From Streptomyces sp. RPA4-2 (lineage in GTDB: Bacteria; Actinomycetota; Actinomycetes; Streptomycetales; Streptomycetaceae): DNA of 64,000 nucleotides. Numbering within the stretch: position 1 is the first letter of the stretch; every line of letters begins with the position of its first letter. The translations under genes were made by a program, and so were the position numbers. Location: the NCBI RefSeq assembly GCF_012273515.2, contig NZ_CP050975.2:9796001-9860000 (forward strand). Reading direction: 5' to 3'. This document shows positions 16,315 to 25,331 of the stretch, one piece after another. The notes under the pieces were generated by a model. The model was given only the letters and a program-made list of their open reading frames with translations. It had not been told where the DNA came from and did no database searches.

Positions 16315-17463
16315 ATGATCAGCAGTGTGAGTGCTGACGCTCCGCTGGAGCCGCCGATGGAGGGGACCGCGTCAGGGCATGCGGCGCGAGTCTCCGCGTA
16401 CGCGACCGTGGGAGCACGGCTGTCCCTGTTCAGCGATCGGCAACTCGCGGATGCCGTGGCTGCCGCGCCGGGTCTGGGCTCCGGTATCGGCGGTAGGTCG
16501 TCGGAGATGGAAGTCGAGGGGAGACACGTCTTCGTCAAGCGGGTGCCGCTGACGCACATCGAGTTGCAATCGGAGCACCTGCGGTCGACGGCCAACCTGT
16601 TCGAGCTTCCCCTCTTCTACCAGTACGGGGCGGGGTCGACGGGGTTCGGCGCCTGGCGTGAGCTGGCCGCTCACCTCATGACCACAGGCTGGGTCCTGAA
16701 GAACGAGTACGCTGGTTTCCCTCTCCTGTATCACTGGCGGGTCTTGCCCGACTGTCCTCCTGCCGGCTTCGCCGACATGTTCGGGGGCGTTGACGGGGCT
16801 GTCGCGCATTGGGATGGGTCACCGGCTGTGCGCCGTCGGCTGGAGGCCATCGGCCGGTCCGTCTTCAGCCTGGTGCTCTTCTTGGAGTATGTGCCTCAGA
16901 CACTCGCCTGCTGGCTCGGCGAAAGGAATGATGCGGCCCAGCGGGTCACATCAGGCGCGTCGGCCTATCGGTGGGTCGAGGATCAGCTGCTGCGAGGGAC
17001 GGAGTTCATGAGCGGGCACGGCCTCGTCCACTTCGACGCGCACTTCGCCAACCTGCTCACCGACGGCCAGCAGGTCTACTTCGCCGACTTTGGCCTTGCG
17101 CTGAGCCGCGAGTTCGAACTCTCCACCGAGGAGGCCGACTTCCTCGCTGATCATCTTGTGTACGACCGCTGCTACGCACCGGGCCACCTGCTTCGCCACC
17201 ATCTGCCAGACGGCGTCCGGGGCGGTAGTGAACACGGGGCCTTTCTGCGTGACTGGGTGAAGGGGCGACGACCCGACGGTGTTCCGTCCGACATCAGCGC
17301 GATCATCGACCGACACGCTCAGCACTCCATCGTCCTGGACAACTTCCACCACCGATTTCTCACCCAGAGCAAGCGCACTCCATTTCCGGCCGGTGAGGCT
17401 CGGCGGGCCCTGGGGTGCCAGGGCTGGGTGTCTGCTCCTGGAGGTGGTCAGACACCTACCTGA
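16315..17463 (+). CDS. Protein-kinase-fold protein (Ser/Thr kinase-like)
   Basis: The 382-residue product lacks a glycine-rich loop of textbook form but has a candidate ATP lysine in HVFVKRV (about residue 75), a catalytic loop HFDAHFANLL (about 239-248, corresponding to HxDxxxxN) and a following DFG (FADFGLALS, about 257). These identify the protein kinase/aminoglycoside phosphotransferase fold. The large insert between the lysine and the catalytic loop is unusual. It could phosphorylate a protein or a small molecule. No transmembrane or sensor domain is visible. Start ATG 16315 is tentative; GTG 16327 is also in frame. Confidence 0.8.
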   Translation: MISSVSADAPLEPPMEGTASGHAARVSAYATVGARLSLFSDRQLADAVAAAPGLGSGIGGRSSEMEVEGRHVFVKRVPLTHIELQSEHLRSTANLFELPLFYQYGAGSTGFGAWRELAAHLMTTGWVLKNEYAGFPLLYHWRVLPDCPPAGFADMFGGVDGAVAHWDGSPAVRRRLEAIGRSVFSLVLFLEYVPQTLACWLGERNDAAQRVTSGASAYRWVEDQLLRGTEFMSGHGLVHFDAHFANLLTDGQQVYFADFGLALSREFELSTEEADFLADHLVYDRCYAPGHLLRHHLPDGVRGGSEHGAFLRDWVKGRRPDGVPSDISAIIDRHAQHSIVLDNFHHRFLTQSKRTPFPAGEARRALGCQGWVSAPGGGQTPT

Positions 17464-17705
17464 TCGTCCGAGGACAGGTTTGGCCGGTGTACTTGGGCCA
17501 GGTCGTCGGCCAAGGCCGCACTCGACCGCACGGCGGCCCTTCGGCTGAGGCACACTGGCAAGTGGGCGTGGCGGCCGGGCCTCGTCGTCACGTCATGTTG
17601 CAGGTGGGGGAGGAGCAGGCCCGTCCGCCCATGGGCGAGGCGCGGGTGTCCTGTGCCCGTTCCGGACCGGCGGACGAAGCACCACACCGCTGAAAGAAGC
17701 ACGAA

Positions 17706-18383
17706 ATGACCGACGATCCCGCGGCGGCTGCGGCCTTCCCGGGTGCGGCGGAAGGCCGGCCCGCCGGAGTGGTGCACAGCGCGTTCGCACTGGTCCGTGC
17801 GCTCCGCGAGGCGCCGGGGCCCCTCGGCGCCACTGATCTCGCTTCGGCGGTGGGCATTCCGAAGACGACCGCGCACAGAGTTCTGGAACAGATGGCCCAA
17901 GAGGGCATCGTCACGCGTCGTGATCACAAGTGGGCCATCGCGCCCGGTTTCGGAGAGCTGATGCGGGCGGGAGAGCGGCCTTCGCCGCTGAAGGTCGTCG
18001 CGCGTCCTAGATTGAACGCTTTGGCGCAGGCCACGGGCGCGAGCGTGGTCCTTCACAACGTGTCGGACGGGGTTGTGGACACCGTGTACTGCGCGTACGG
18101 GCCGCTGCTGGCTCCCCTCGTGCCCGCAACGGAACAGCGACTGGCCGCGGTGCACCCGGCCGCCTCCATCTGGCGCGCCCTTGCTTCCGGGCAGGTGGCA
18201 GCCGAGTACCAGGAGGTGCACCCGGGATGCATCTGCATCGCCGCTCCCGCGGCTCTGCCGTCGGGCGGGACCGTCGTAGCGTCTCTCGCGCGGCCGGAGA
18301 ACCGCGAGGTGGAGTCCCTCAAGCGTCCCTTGGAGAAGGTCGTGCACCTGATCCTGTCCGACGAGCGCCGCTTCGAGCGCTGA
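17706..18383 (+). CDS. IclR-family transcriptional regulator
   Basis: ATG 17706 follows GAAAGAAG and encodes 225 residues. The N-terminal winged helix (LGATDLASAVGIPKTTAHRVLEQM) is followed by a GAF-like effector domain (ARPRLNALAQATGASVVLHN, CAYGPLLAPLVP). At 225 residues it is slightly shorter than typical IclR proteins (about 250). IclR regulators sense small carbon metabolites and usually control adjacent catabolic genes. The convergent class III aminotransferase is the nearest candidate target, but its promoter is at the far end, so this link is weak. Confidence 0.88.
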   Translation: MTDDPAAAAAFPGAAEGRPAGVVHSAFALVRALREAPGPLGATDLASAVGIPKTTAHRVLEQMAQEGIVTRRDHKWAIAPGFGELMRAGERPSPLKVVARPRLNALAQATGASVVLHNVSDGVVDTVYCAYGPLLAPLVPATEQRLAAVHPAASIWRALASGQVAAEYQEVHPGCICIAAPAALPSGGTVVASLARPENREVESLKRPLEKVVHLILSDERRFER

Positions 18384-18454
18384 ATCCGATCGTCCGCGTG
18401 TGTCCCCGGAAACGGGTCGAACTGGAACAGGTCGAGCCGGTGCCGGGGGCCTTG

Positions 18455-19792
18455 TCACCGTGCCGAGTCCGTCTCGGCGAGCGCCGAGCGGTACGCGTTC
18501 TCCAGCAGAGCGACCATCGTCTCGATCTGCTCGGCGGTGCTGATCAGCGCCGGTGCGACGATGATGGTGTCGCCGACGGCTCGCACCAGAAGCCCCTGCG
18601 CGACCGCCTTGGCCATGACCTGCGAGCCCCATTCCCCCTCCTGCCGGCCACCGCTGCCCGTGAGGAAGGTGACCGCGGCCAGGAAACCGTGGCCCCTGAC
18701 GTCTCTCACGAAATCCTTGCCGTGGAACGCGTCGGCGAGGGCCTTCATGAGGGCGGGAGCCGTCTCGCGCACGTGACCGGGAATGTCCTCCTCCACGACG
18801 ATGGCGAGTGCCTCACGTGCGACAGCCGCGGCCACCGGATGTCCTGAGTAGGTGAAGCCGTGACCGAACGCGCCGATAGCCCTCGACCCGTCGGCGATGG
18901 TGTTCATGATCCGCCGTCCGACCAGTACGGCGGAGATCGGCGCATAGGCCGAGGACAGTCCCTTCGCCACGGTGATCAGGTCCGGACTCAGGTCGAACTC
19001 GGTGGTGGCGAACATCGCTCCGGTGCGGCCGAAGCCGGTCACGACCTCGTCGAGGATGAAGAGGATGTCGTGACGGGCGAGGACTTCCTGTACACGGGGG
19101 TAATAGGTCGACGGCGGGATGATCACGCCACCCGCACCGAGGATCGGCTCCGCGATGAACGCGGCGATCGTGTCCGGGCCCTCCGCCGCGATGAGCCGCT
19201 CCAGATGGTCGACCAGCCGGTCGACGAAGTCGTCCTCCGTCAATCCCTGCCGTAGGGCGCTGTGGGGATCGGGGCAGGGGACTTGGATGTAGGACGGCAG
19301 CGGGAGGCCGAATCCCCGGTGGATGAAGTCCAGTCCGGTCGCCGAACCGGCAGCCACGGTCGTGCCGTGGTAACCCCTCTCCTGGGAGAGGATCTTGAAC
19401 CGGTCGTGACGGCCGAGGCACTGGTGGTAGTACCACGCCAGTTTGAAGGCACTGTCATTGGCCTCGGCACCGGAATTCGCGAAGAAGGTACGGCCCATGG
19501 GTAGGGGCGCCAGCCGGGCCAGGTCATCGGCCAGGGCCAGCGCGACGTCGCTGGTGCGGTGAGCGAAGGAGGCGAAGAACGGGAGCTCCGCCATCTGCCG
19601 GGCTGCCGCACGCACCAGCCGGGGCTGGCTGTATCCGAGGTTGGTGCACAGCATTCCCGAGGTGGCGTCGAGGTAGGAACGTCCCTCGCGGTCCCACACC
19701 GTGAGTCCCTCACCTCGGACGATCACATGAGGTTCCGTGGTCACGGCGGGCGGTGTGTGCGGTTCCAGCAGGGTTGAAGGGTGAGGAGCCAT
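18455..19792 (-). CDS. Class III (omega) aminotransferase, PLP-dependent
   Basis: ATG 19792 has an AAGGAGA ribosome site at good distance and gives 445 residues, the family's usual length. Diagnostic segments are [33 protein letters not shown] (the Asp that contacts the PLP pyridine N) and [18 protein letters not shown] (Schiff-base Lys). Members move amino groups from omega-amines, beta-alanine, GABA, putrescine or similar donors to pyruvate or 2-oxoglutarate. The donor here is unknown. It ends facing the IclR gene with only about 70 bp between them, and the neighbouring upstream gene is divergent, so it is probably transcribed alone. Confidence 0.9.
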   Translation of the reverse strand: MAPHPSTLLEPHTPPAVTTEPHVIVRGEGLTVWDREGRSYLDATSGMLCTNLGYSQPRLVRAAARQMAELPFFASFAHRTSDVALALADDLARLAPLPMGRTFFANSGAEANDSAFKLAWYYHQCLGRHDRFKILSQERGYHGTTVAAGSATGLDFIHRGFGLPLPSYIQVPCPDPHSALRQGLTEDDFVDRLVDHLERLIAAEGPDTIAAFIAEPILGAGGVIIPPSTYYPRVQEVLARHDILFILDEVVTGFGRTGAMFATTEFDLSPDLITVAKGLSSAYAPISAVLVGRRIMNTIADGSRAIGAFGHGFTYSGHPVAAAVAREALAIVVEEDIPGHVRETAPALMKALADAFHGKDFVRDVRGHGFLAAVTFLTGSGGRQEGEWGSQVMAKAVAQGLLVRAVGDTIIVAPALISTAEQIETMVALLENAYRSALAETDSAR

Positions 19793-20110
19793 GACGATTC
19801 TCCTTGGGGGCAGGAAACGCGGCTCATGTGCGCCTGGACGGACCGGAGTTCCGGGCAGCGGCCCGAGGGGGTGATGTCGCTCGGTCCGCCCCGCCAGGCT
19901 CTGGTGTCTTCCTTGAAGTCCTGGAAGTGACCTGAAGGAAGTCGAACCGAGAGCCGTCTTCTCGATGAGAGCCCCTGGGCCGGCGCGACTCAACACGTGT
20001 TCCGGTCAGTGGAACGAGAATCCGTGCCGCCCTCCCGAGCTGCTCGGCAGGGACGCTCCGCCCTCACCCATGACGGCAGGGCAGCCGTTGTGGGTAGGGC
20101 GGCCGGGAAG

Positions 20111-20851
20111 ATGAGTACGGCAGCTCAGGCTCCGGCCGCGACCGGCACCGACGATGTAGGTGTCCATCGCCGAGCCGGGAGCCCGTTCATGCTCAGTCGT
20201 ACCGCCAGCATCTTGATACCCGTCGTCGGGCGGCTGTCCGTGACCTGCGACCCCGGCGCGGTGTTCGCGCCGGGCAGTATCGTCGCCGCGAACCACACAT
20301 CCCTCGCCGACCCCGCCGTCGTGATCGCCGCGCTCCGCCGCCTCGGTGTCACGCCGGTCATCATGGCCACGGCCGGGCTGTGGCGCATCCCGGTGCTCGG
20401 CCGAGCCCTCACCCGCGAGGGGCACATCCCCGTCCACCGACGTGACCGGCGAGCCGCTGGTGCACTCGATCTCGCGGCACAGGCACTGCGGCAGGAACGA
20501 CTGGTCCTCATCTACGCCGAAGGCGGCCTGCCCCGACGCAAGGACGGCGCGGAGGCGGCCCCCGGCGACTTCCGCACGGGACTGGCCCGCCTCGCCGAGC
20601 GCACCGGTGCCCCCGTGGTGCCCGTCGGCCAGGTCGGCGCCCGCCGTGTCACCTCGGGCGGCACGCTCAAGCAGATCGCCGGCCTCGCCACAGCGCCGCT
20701 GCGCCGACCGGCCATGCACGTCCATGTGGGCGCGCCCATCCTCCTGACCGGTGACAGCACCGTACGCACGGCGCAGGCCCGTACTGCGGTGACCGCCGCG
20801 TGGAGGACAGCGGCCACGCACCTCGGTGAGGATGCCGCGCCGGCCGCATGA
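20111..20851 (+). CDS. 1-acyl-sn-glycerol-3-phosphate acyltransferase (PlsC-type)
   Basis: I choose ATG 20111, where family-like sequence begins; it gives 246 residues. The acyltransferase block I motif NHTSLAD (H-x4-D) is at about residues 60-66. Block III appears as YAEGGLPRRKDG in place of the common EGTRS, followed by RTGLARLAERTGAPVVPVGQ. These enzymes place the second acyl chain on lysophosphatidic acid at the membrane face. Many Streptomyces carry several paralogues, some in specialised lipid metabolism. It is divergent from the aminotransferase gene, with no lipid gene beside it. Confidence 0.85.
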   Translation: MSTAAQAPAATGTDDVGVHRRAGSPFMLSRTASILIPVVGRLSVTCDPGAVFAPGSIVAANHTSLADPAVVIAALRRLGVTPVIMATAGLWRIPVLGRALTREGHIPVHRRDRRAAGALDLAAQALRQERLVLIYAEGGLPRRKDGAEAAPGDFRTGLARLAERTGAPVVPVGQVGARRVTSGGTLKQIAGLATAPLRRPAMHVHVGAPILLTGDSTVRTAQARTAVTAAWRTAATHLGEDAAPAA

Positions 20852-20874
20852 CCCTGGTGACGGCCCCGCACCCG

Positions 20875-21110
20875 GGGTTTTGCCATTGCTGAGCGTCCAT
20901 CCGGTGACGTGGGCGACCCATGCGGCGGCGCAGAGTGTCGAGCCGGACGGCGGTGCGACGTGGGGCCGCGGCGGAGTGCCGTCGGCGAGCCCGCACCAGT
21001 CGATCACGCTGAAGGTGCCGGGATGGACCTCGCCGACGTCGAGGACGGCTCCGGCGACGTCTGCCGGCGTCCCGGGGGCGGTCGTCAGAGGACTGCGGGG
21101 CGGCGACGAG
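20875..21110 (-). pseudogene. Decayed fragment of a hypothetical Streptomyces gene
   Basis: One minus-strand frame reads as protein-like sequence: a helical stretch (PADVAGAVLDVGEVHPGTFS) then IDWCGLADG and GSTLCAAAWVAHVTGWTLS. The Cys/Gly/His pattern resembles a family of small actinobacterial and phage hypothetical proteins with a C-G-T-x-x-C-A-A-G-W-A/V-x-H motif. Similarity starts without a start codon and ends abruptly near 20880, and the part further upstream appears to continue in another frame. I judge it a truncated, frameshifted remnant. The rest of the 20852-21411 interval shows nothing but the terminator of the GH2 gene. Confidence 0.4.
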
Positions 21111-21297
21111 TTCGTGGGCGGGGTCGGGGACTACCAGGACACCGGATCTCCATCCCAGCGGGCCGCCTGGCCGGGGCGATCCGCCGCGTGGGCCCTTCCG
21201 AGCCGGCTCGCGCGTGCCGCCGTGCACGGACCGAACCGTCATGGCACCGCCCCGGTTCTTCCGGTCCACAGTTACCGGATCTCGGTGCGACGGACGA

Positions 21298-21338
21298 GGC
21301 ACGGTCCGCCCCCCATCCCGCGGGGAGCGGACCGTGCC
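21298..21338 (-). terminator. Hairpin terminator of the GH2 gene
   Basis: Perfect 12-bp arms 21298-21309 and 21327-21338 with a 17-nt loop lie about 75 bp after the GH2 stop on the minus strand. Confidence 0.65.
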
Positions 21339-21411
21339 GACGACCCGTCAGCGGGTCAGAACGGAGTGTGCACGGAGACGCGGGGAGGCGTCGGCCGCGG
21401 ACGCCCCGCTG

Positions 21412-24015
21412 TCAGGAGCAGCCCGCCGGCGTCGGTTGCGACGCGTCGTGGATCAGCGCGTCCTGGGCCGCCTTCAGCCGCTTCACGTCGGGCTTGACCA
21501 CCTTGCGGTCGTACGTCATCAGCCCGTTCAGCTCGCCCTCCACATCCGAGATCTGGGTGTAGACGGCGCCGTTGCCGCCCCTGCAGGCGAGCTTGTGCAC
21601 CTCGTCCAGGCGGGCCAGATAGTCGTCGGTGTACGCGGCCGGGTCCACGTCCACGTAGGACTGCTGCACCGACCAGGCATGACCGGGCACCGCGAGGCCG
21701 AGACCGCCGTACTCACCGCTGACCAGGGCCCGTTTCCCGTCGGGATTCGGTGGCAGCGCGGGGCTCGGGTAGCCGTGCTCGTCGATGATGTCGCCGGTGC
21801 CGCCGTCCACGCCGAGGTTGATGCCCGACATGGAGTTGACGAGGCGTGTCGGGTCCCAGGACTTGGCCTGGTCGGCGATACGGGCCTCGTCGTACTGGCC
21901 CCAGCCCTCGTTGAAGGTCACCCACATGACGACCGAGGGGCTGCTGATGTGCTCGTCGATCATCTGCTTCATCTCGCGCTCGTACTCGGCGCGGGACGCG
22001 GCGTCCGGATTGACCCCGGCGGTCATGGCGGGCATGTCCTGCCAGACCATCAGACCGAGCCGGTCCGCCCAGTAGAACCAGCGGTCGGGTTCCACCTTGA
22101 TGTGTTTGCGGACCGCGTTGAAGCCCATCTGTTTGTGCATCCTCAGGTCGTACGCCAGTGCCTCGTCGGTCGGCGCGGTGTACAGGCCGTCGGGCCAGAA
22201 GCCCTGGTCGAGGGTGGCCATCATGAAGACGGGCTTGCCGTTGAGGACGGTGCGCGGGGTTCCGTTCACCTGCTCCACGGCGATGGACCGCATCCCGAAG
22301 TAGCTGCCGACGCGGTCGGCGCCGACGGTCACCTTCAGGTCGTAGAGGAAGGGGTCGTCCGGCGACCAGAGGTGCGGGTTGCCGATCCTCAGGGTGAGCG
22401 GCTGTCCGGTGCGGCCGGTCACCGTGGCGACCTCGCGGTGTCCGGCGTACGCGGTGGCGGTGACCGGTACTCCGTTCCGAACGCCCTGCGGCTCGACGGT
22501 GAGCCGGCTGTTCTTGACGTCCGGCGTCAGCTTGAGCGAGTCGACGTGATCGGTGGCCACCGGCTCCATCCACACCGTCTGCCAGATGCCGGAGGACGGG
22601 GTGTACCAGATGCCGCTGGGGTCGAGACGCTGCTTGCCCACCGGCGGATTCTCGCCGCCCTGTGCGTCGGTCGGGTCGTAGACGCCGACGATCAGTTCCT
22701 GGGTGCGGCCCGGCTTCAGCGCGGCGGTGACGTCGGCGCTGAACTTGTCGTAGCCGCCCTGGTGTTCGGTGACCTTGGTGCCGTTGACGTAGACCTCGGC
22801 CTTCCAGTCGACGGCGCCGAAGTTGAGCCGCAGGCGCTTGCCGGAGCCGATCCGCCAGTCCTTCGGGACGGTGAAGGTGCGGCGGTACCACATGCGGTCC
22901 TCGTGCCGTTCGATGCCGGAGAGCTGGGACTCCACGGGGTAGGGCACGAGGATCTTCTCGGCGAGGTTCCTGCCGACCGGCGGCTGGTCACCGGCTTTGG
23001 CCGCGGCGAACTGCCACGAGCCGTTCAGGTCGCGCCAGTTGTCCCGGGTGAGCTGGGGCCGGGGGTACTCGGGGTGAGCGTTGCGCGGGCCGACGTCGTC
23101 CGCCCACTTCGTCCGCAGCTGGTAGGTGGAGTGGTTGGAGCCGCTGCTCCAGAAGGCGTTGACAACGTTGCCGTTCGTGCCGGAGAGGCCGCCCTTGCCG
23201 TCGTAGCGCAGGTCGGCCGTGCCTCGGGCCGTGCCGGTCTTGTTGCCGACGACGGGTTCCTTCAGACGGACGAGCAGGGACTTCGGGTCGGCGGGGTCCA
23301 GTTTCGCCGTGGACAGGGGCCACTTGGCGCCGCCGATGACCGCCTCGACATGGTCGGTGAGACCTGCCGGGGGTGCGGTCAGGGCCTGGGCGAAGTCGAG
23401 GCGCAGGGTACGGCCGTCCCCCTGGACCGTGGTGGCGATGGCACCGTCGTAGGCATATCCGTCGGGCAGCCGGAGCGCCGACTGCGGGACGGCCGTCTTG
23501 GTGCCGCCCGGCGGGGTCCAGCGCAGGTGGAGGTTGGAGCCGCCGAAGTGCTCGAAGTACTCGACCTTGATGTCGTAGGCCTGTCCGGCGGTCAGGTCGA
23601 GGGGCTGGGAGGTCTGTTCCCGGTCCCAGTCGTCGACCCAGTGGTCGATGGCGAGGTGCCCGTCGACCCACAGCCGGAAGCCGTTGTCGCCGATGATCGA
23701 GAAGGTGTGGGCGCCGGTCTTCTCCGGGACGATCCGGCCGGTCCAGCGGACGTTGACGTCGTCCGACTGTCCGGTGGCGAAGGCGAGTCGCGGCTCCAGG
23801 TTGTCGAAGTCGAGGTTGGTGTCGAATCCGGTGGCCTTCAGCTCGTGGAAGTCGAAGGCGCCGGGGGCGGACTGGGTGTAGTACTCGCCTTTCAGGCCGT
23901 GGACCTCCACGGGGTCGCCGGCGGCTGTGGCGGCCGGGGCGGCGGTGAGTCCCGCGAAGCCGAGCACGGCGACGAGCAGGAGTGCCATTTGGGTTCGGAG
24001 TCTTCTGATGCGCAC
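21412..24015 (-). CDS. Secreted PA14-GH2 glycoside hydrolase, possible beta-galactofuranosidase
   Basis: GTG 24015 follows AAGGAGG and encodes 867 residues. A signal peptide (about residues 1-32, ending ATAA) leads to a PA14 domain (EYYTQSAPGAFDFHELKATG; NGFRLWVDGHLAIDHW). The GH2 part has the jelly-roll domain (MWYRRTFTVPKDW), an immunoglobulin-like domain and a TIM barrel with acid/base Glu in FNEGWGQ (about residue 701) and nucleophile Glu in SGEYGG (about 766). Retaining GH2 enzymes remove beta-linked sugars; characterised Streptomyces GH2 members include beta-galactofuranosidases. That specificity is inferred from the neighbouring YtfQ-like importer. It is divergent from the LacI gene and has a LacI-type operator upstream. 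Confidence 0.9.
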   Translation of the reverse strand: MRIRRLRTQMALLLVAVLGFAGLTAAPAATAAGDPVEVHGLKGEYYTQSAPGAFDFHELKATGFDTNLDFDNLEPRLAFATGQSDDVNVRWTGRIVPEKTGAHTFSIIGDNGFRLWVDGHLAIDHWVDDWDREQTSQPLDLTAGQAYDIKVEYFEHFGGSNLHLRWTPPGGTKTAVPQSALRLPDGYAYDGAIATTVQGDGRTLRLDFAQALTAPPAGLTDHVEAVIGGAKWPLSTAKLDPADPKSLLVRLKEPVVGNKTGTARGTADLRYDGKGGLSGTNGNVVNAFWSSGSNHSTYQLRTKWADDVGPRNAHPEYPRPQLTRDNWRDLNGSWQFAAAKAGDQPPVGRNLAEKILVPYPVESQLSGIERHEDRMWYRRTFTVPKDWRIGSGKRLRLNFGAVDWKAEVYVNGTKVTEHQGGYDKFSADVTAALKPGRTQELIVGVYDPTDAQGGENPPVGKQRLDPSGIWYTPSSGIWQTVWMEPVATDHVDSLKLTPDVKNSRLTVEPQGVRNGVPVTATAYAGHREVATVTGRTGQPLTLRIGNPHLWSPDDPFLYDLKVTVGADRVGSYFGMRSIAVEQVNGTPRTVLNGKPVFMMATLDQGFWPDGLYTAPTDEALAYDLRMHKQMGFNAVRKHIKVEPDRWFYWADRLGLMVWQDMPAMTAGVNPDAASRAEYEREMKQMIDEHISSPSVVMWVTFNEGWGQYDEARIADQAKSWDPTRLVNSMSGINLGVDGGTGDIIDEHGYPSPALPPNPDGKRALVSGEYGGLGLAVPGHAWSVQQSYVDVDPAAYTDDYLARLDEVHKLACRGGNGAVYTQISDVEGELNGLMTYDRKVVKPDVKRLKAAQDALIHDASQPTPAGCS

Positions 24016-24060
24016 GGATCCTCCTTGGCTGAGGAAGGGTGGCGGCTCGTTGCTTCAGTC

Positions 24061-24077
24061 TGTACAACGTTGGAAGG
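24061..24077. promoter_or_regulatory. LacI operator upstream of the GH2 gene
   Basis: TGTACAACGTTGGAAGG lies 45 bp upstream of the GH2 start. Its reverse complement, CCTTCCAACGTTGTACA, matches the site before the ABC operon (25219-25235) at 14 of 17 positions, including CCTTCCAACG and TGTA. The central CG is typical of LacI-family operators. Confidence 0.7.
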
Positions 24078-24174
24078 AACGGGAGTTGGCATCACAGCAC
24101 GGGTCCCGGCCTCTGTCCAGGGTCATGACAAACGGCCTGGTGGCAGAGGCGCACATCGATGGAGAGGAGATCCC

Positions 24175-25188
24175 TTGCGGGTCAGCCTGAAGGACGTCGC
24201 GGAGCGCGCCGGCGTCTCGATCAAGACGGTTTCGAACGTCGTGAACAACTATCCGCACGTCACCCCGGCCATGCGGGCCCGGGTCCAGGAGGCCATCGAC
24301 GAGCTGGGCTACCGGCCGAACCTCACGGCGCGCCATCTGCGCAAGGGCCGCACGGGCATCATCGCGCTCGCCATCCCCGAGCTGGGCAACCCCTACTTCG
24401 CCGAGCTGGCCGGAGCCGTCGTCGACGCCGCCGCCGAGCACGAGTTCACCGTGCTTCTCGACCACACGCGGGGCGACCGGGAGCAGGAGGTACTGGTCAG
24501 CCAGGGGTTCCGGGCGAATGTGATCGACGGTCTGATCCTCAGCCCGCTGGAGCTGGAGGCCGAGGATCTGCGCTCCCGCGCCGACGACGTGCCGCTCGTG
24601 CTGCTCGGCGAGCGCGAGTACGAACTGCCCTACGACCACATCGCGATCGACAACGTGGCGGCCGCGCGCAGCGCGGTACGCCATCTGCTGAGCCGCGGAC
24701 GCTCACGGATCGCCTATCTGGGGGCCCGTACGGATTCGGCCAACCGGCCGGCTCATCTGCGACTGGCGGGCTGGCGCGAGGAGCTGACGGAGGCCGGGGT
24801 GCCCGCGCCCGACGACCTGGTGGTGCCGGTCGGCGGCTGGGACCGGGACGAGGGCGCGCGGGGGATGGCCCGGCTGCTGGATTCCGGGGTGCGTCCGGAC
24901 GCCGTTTTCGCGTACAACGACCTGGTCGCGATCGGTGCGATGCGGGTGCTGCACGAGCGCGGTCTGCGGGTGCCGTGGGACGTGGCGGTGGTCGGTTTCG
25001 ACGACATCGAGGAGGGGCGGTTCGGTGCCGTCACACTGACGACGATCTCGCCGGACAAGCAGGCCATCGCCCGGATGGCGGTGGCCTCCCTGCTGCGCAG
25101 CCTGTCGGGCCGTACCGAGCCCGGGGGACGTGAACTGACCGCGGATTTCCGGCTCGTGGAGCGCGAGAGCACCCTGGGGCGGCGCTGA
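24175..25188 (+). CDS. LacI-family sugar-responsive repressor
   Basis: I place the start at TTG 24175, 4 bp after GGAGAGGAGA, giving 337 residues with the HTH at the very N-terminus (SLKDVAERAGVSIKTVSNVV). It has the hinge (LTARHLRKGRTGIIA) and the two-lobed periplasmic-binding-like effector domain (ELGNPYFAELAGAVVDAA, ending VVGFDDIEEGRFGAVTLTTI). The gene sits between the GH2 enzyme and the YtfQ-like importer, and both flanking promoters contain the same 17-bp operator. It should repress scavenging and uptake until the sugar, perhaps galactofuranose or an oligosaccharide of it, binds. Confidence 0.92.
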   Translation: MRVSLKDVAERAGVSIKTVSNVVNNYPHVTPAMRARVQEAIDELGYRPNLTARHLRKGRTGIIALAIPELGNPYFAELAGAVVDAAAEHEFTVLLDHTRGDREQEVLVSQGFRANVIDGLILSPLELEAEDLRSRADDVPLVLLGEREYELPYDHIAIDNVAAARSAVRHLLSRGRSRIAYLGARTDSANRPAHLRLAGWREELTEAGVPAPDDLVVPVGGWDRDEGARGMARLLDSGVRPDAVFAYNDLVAIGAMRVLHERGLRVPWDVAVVGFDDIEEGRFGAVTLTTISPDKQAIARMAVASLLRSLSGRTEPGGRELTADFRLVERESTLGRR

Positions 25189-25218
25189 CGGGATTTCGGA
25201 CCGAAGGCTTTACAGCCT

Positions 25219-25235
25219 CCTTCCAACGATGTAAA
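25219..25235. promoter_or_regulatory. LacI operator upstream of the ABC importer operon
   Basis: CCTTCCAACGATGTAAA lies about 97 bp upstream of the substrate-binding protein gene and is nearly identical to the reverse complement of the site at 24061-24077. Confidence 0.7.
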
Positions 25236-25288
25236 AACCTCCCCGGAACGACGTGTACACCGAGTTGACCGCAAGAGCCGATCATCCC

Positions 25289-25302
25289 CGGGAGCGCTCT
25301 CA
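25289..25302. promoter_or_regulatory. CebR-like palindrome in the ABC operon promoter
   Basis: CGGGAGCGCTCTCA matches 12 of 14 bases of TGGGAGCGCTCCCA, the binding site of the cellobiose repressor CebR in Streptomyces. It lies 29 bp before the start of the substrate-binding protein. A second level of control by cellobiose status is possible but unproven. Confidence 0.35.
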
Positions 25303-25331
25303 GCGCCGGGGCCGCGCCGTTTGGGGACTCC

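Noticed and set aside
23161..23172. GACAACGTTGCC inside the GH2 gene, similar to the LacI palindromes
   Set aside because: Only one arm matches and the codons (encoding NVVN) explain it.
21214..24174. Very long plus-strand open frame running into the LacI gene
   Set aside because: It is antisense to the GH2 gene; the real LacI start is the TTG at 24175 with a good ribosome site.
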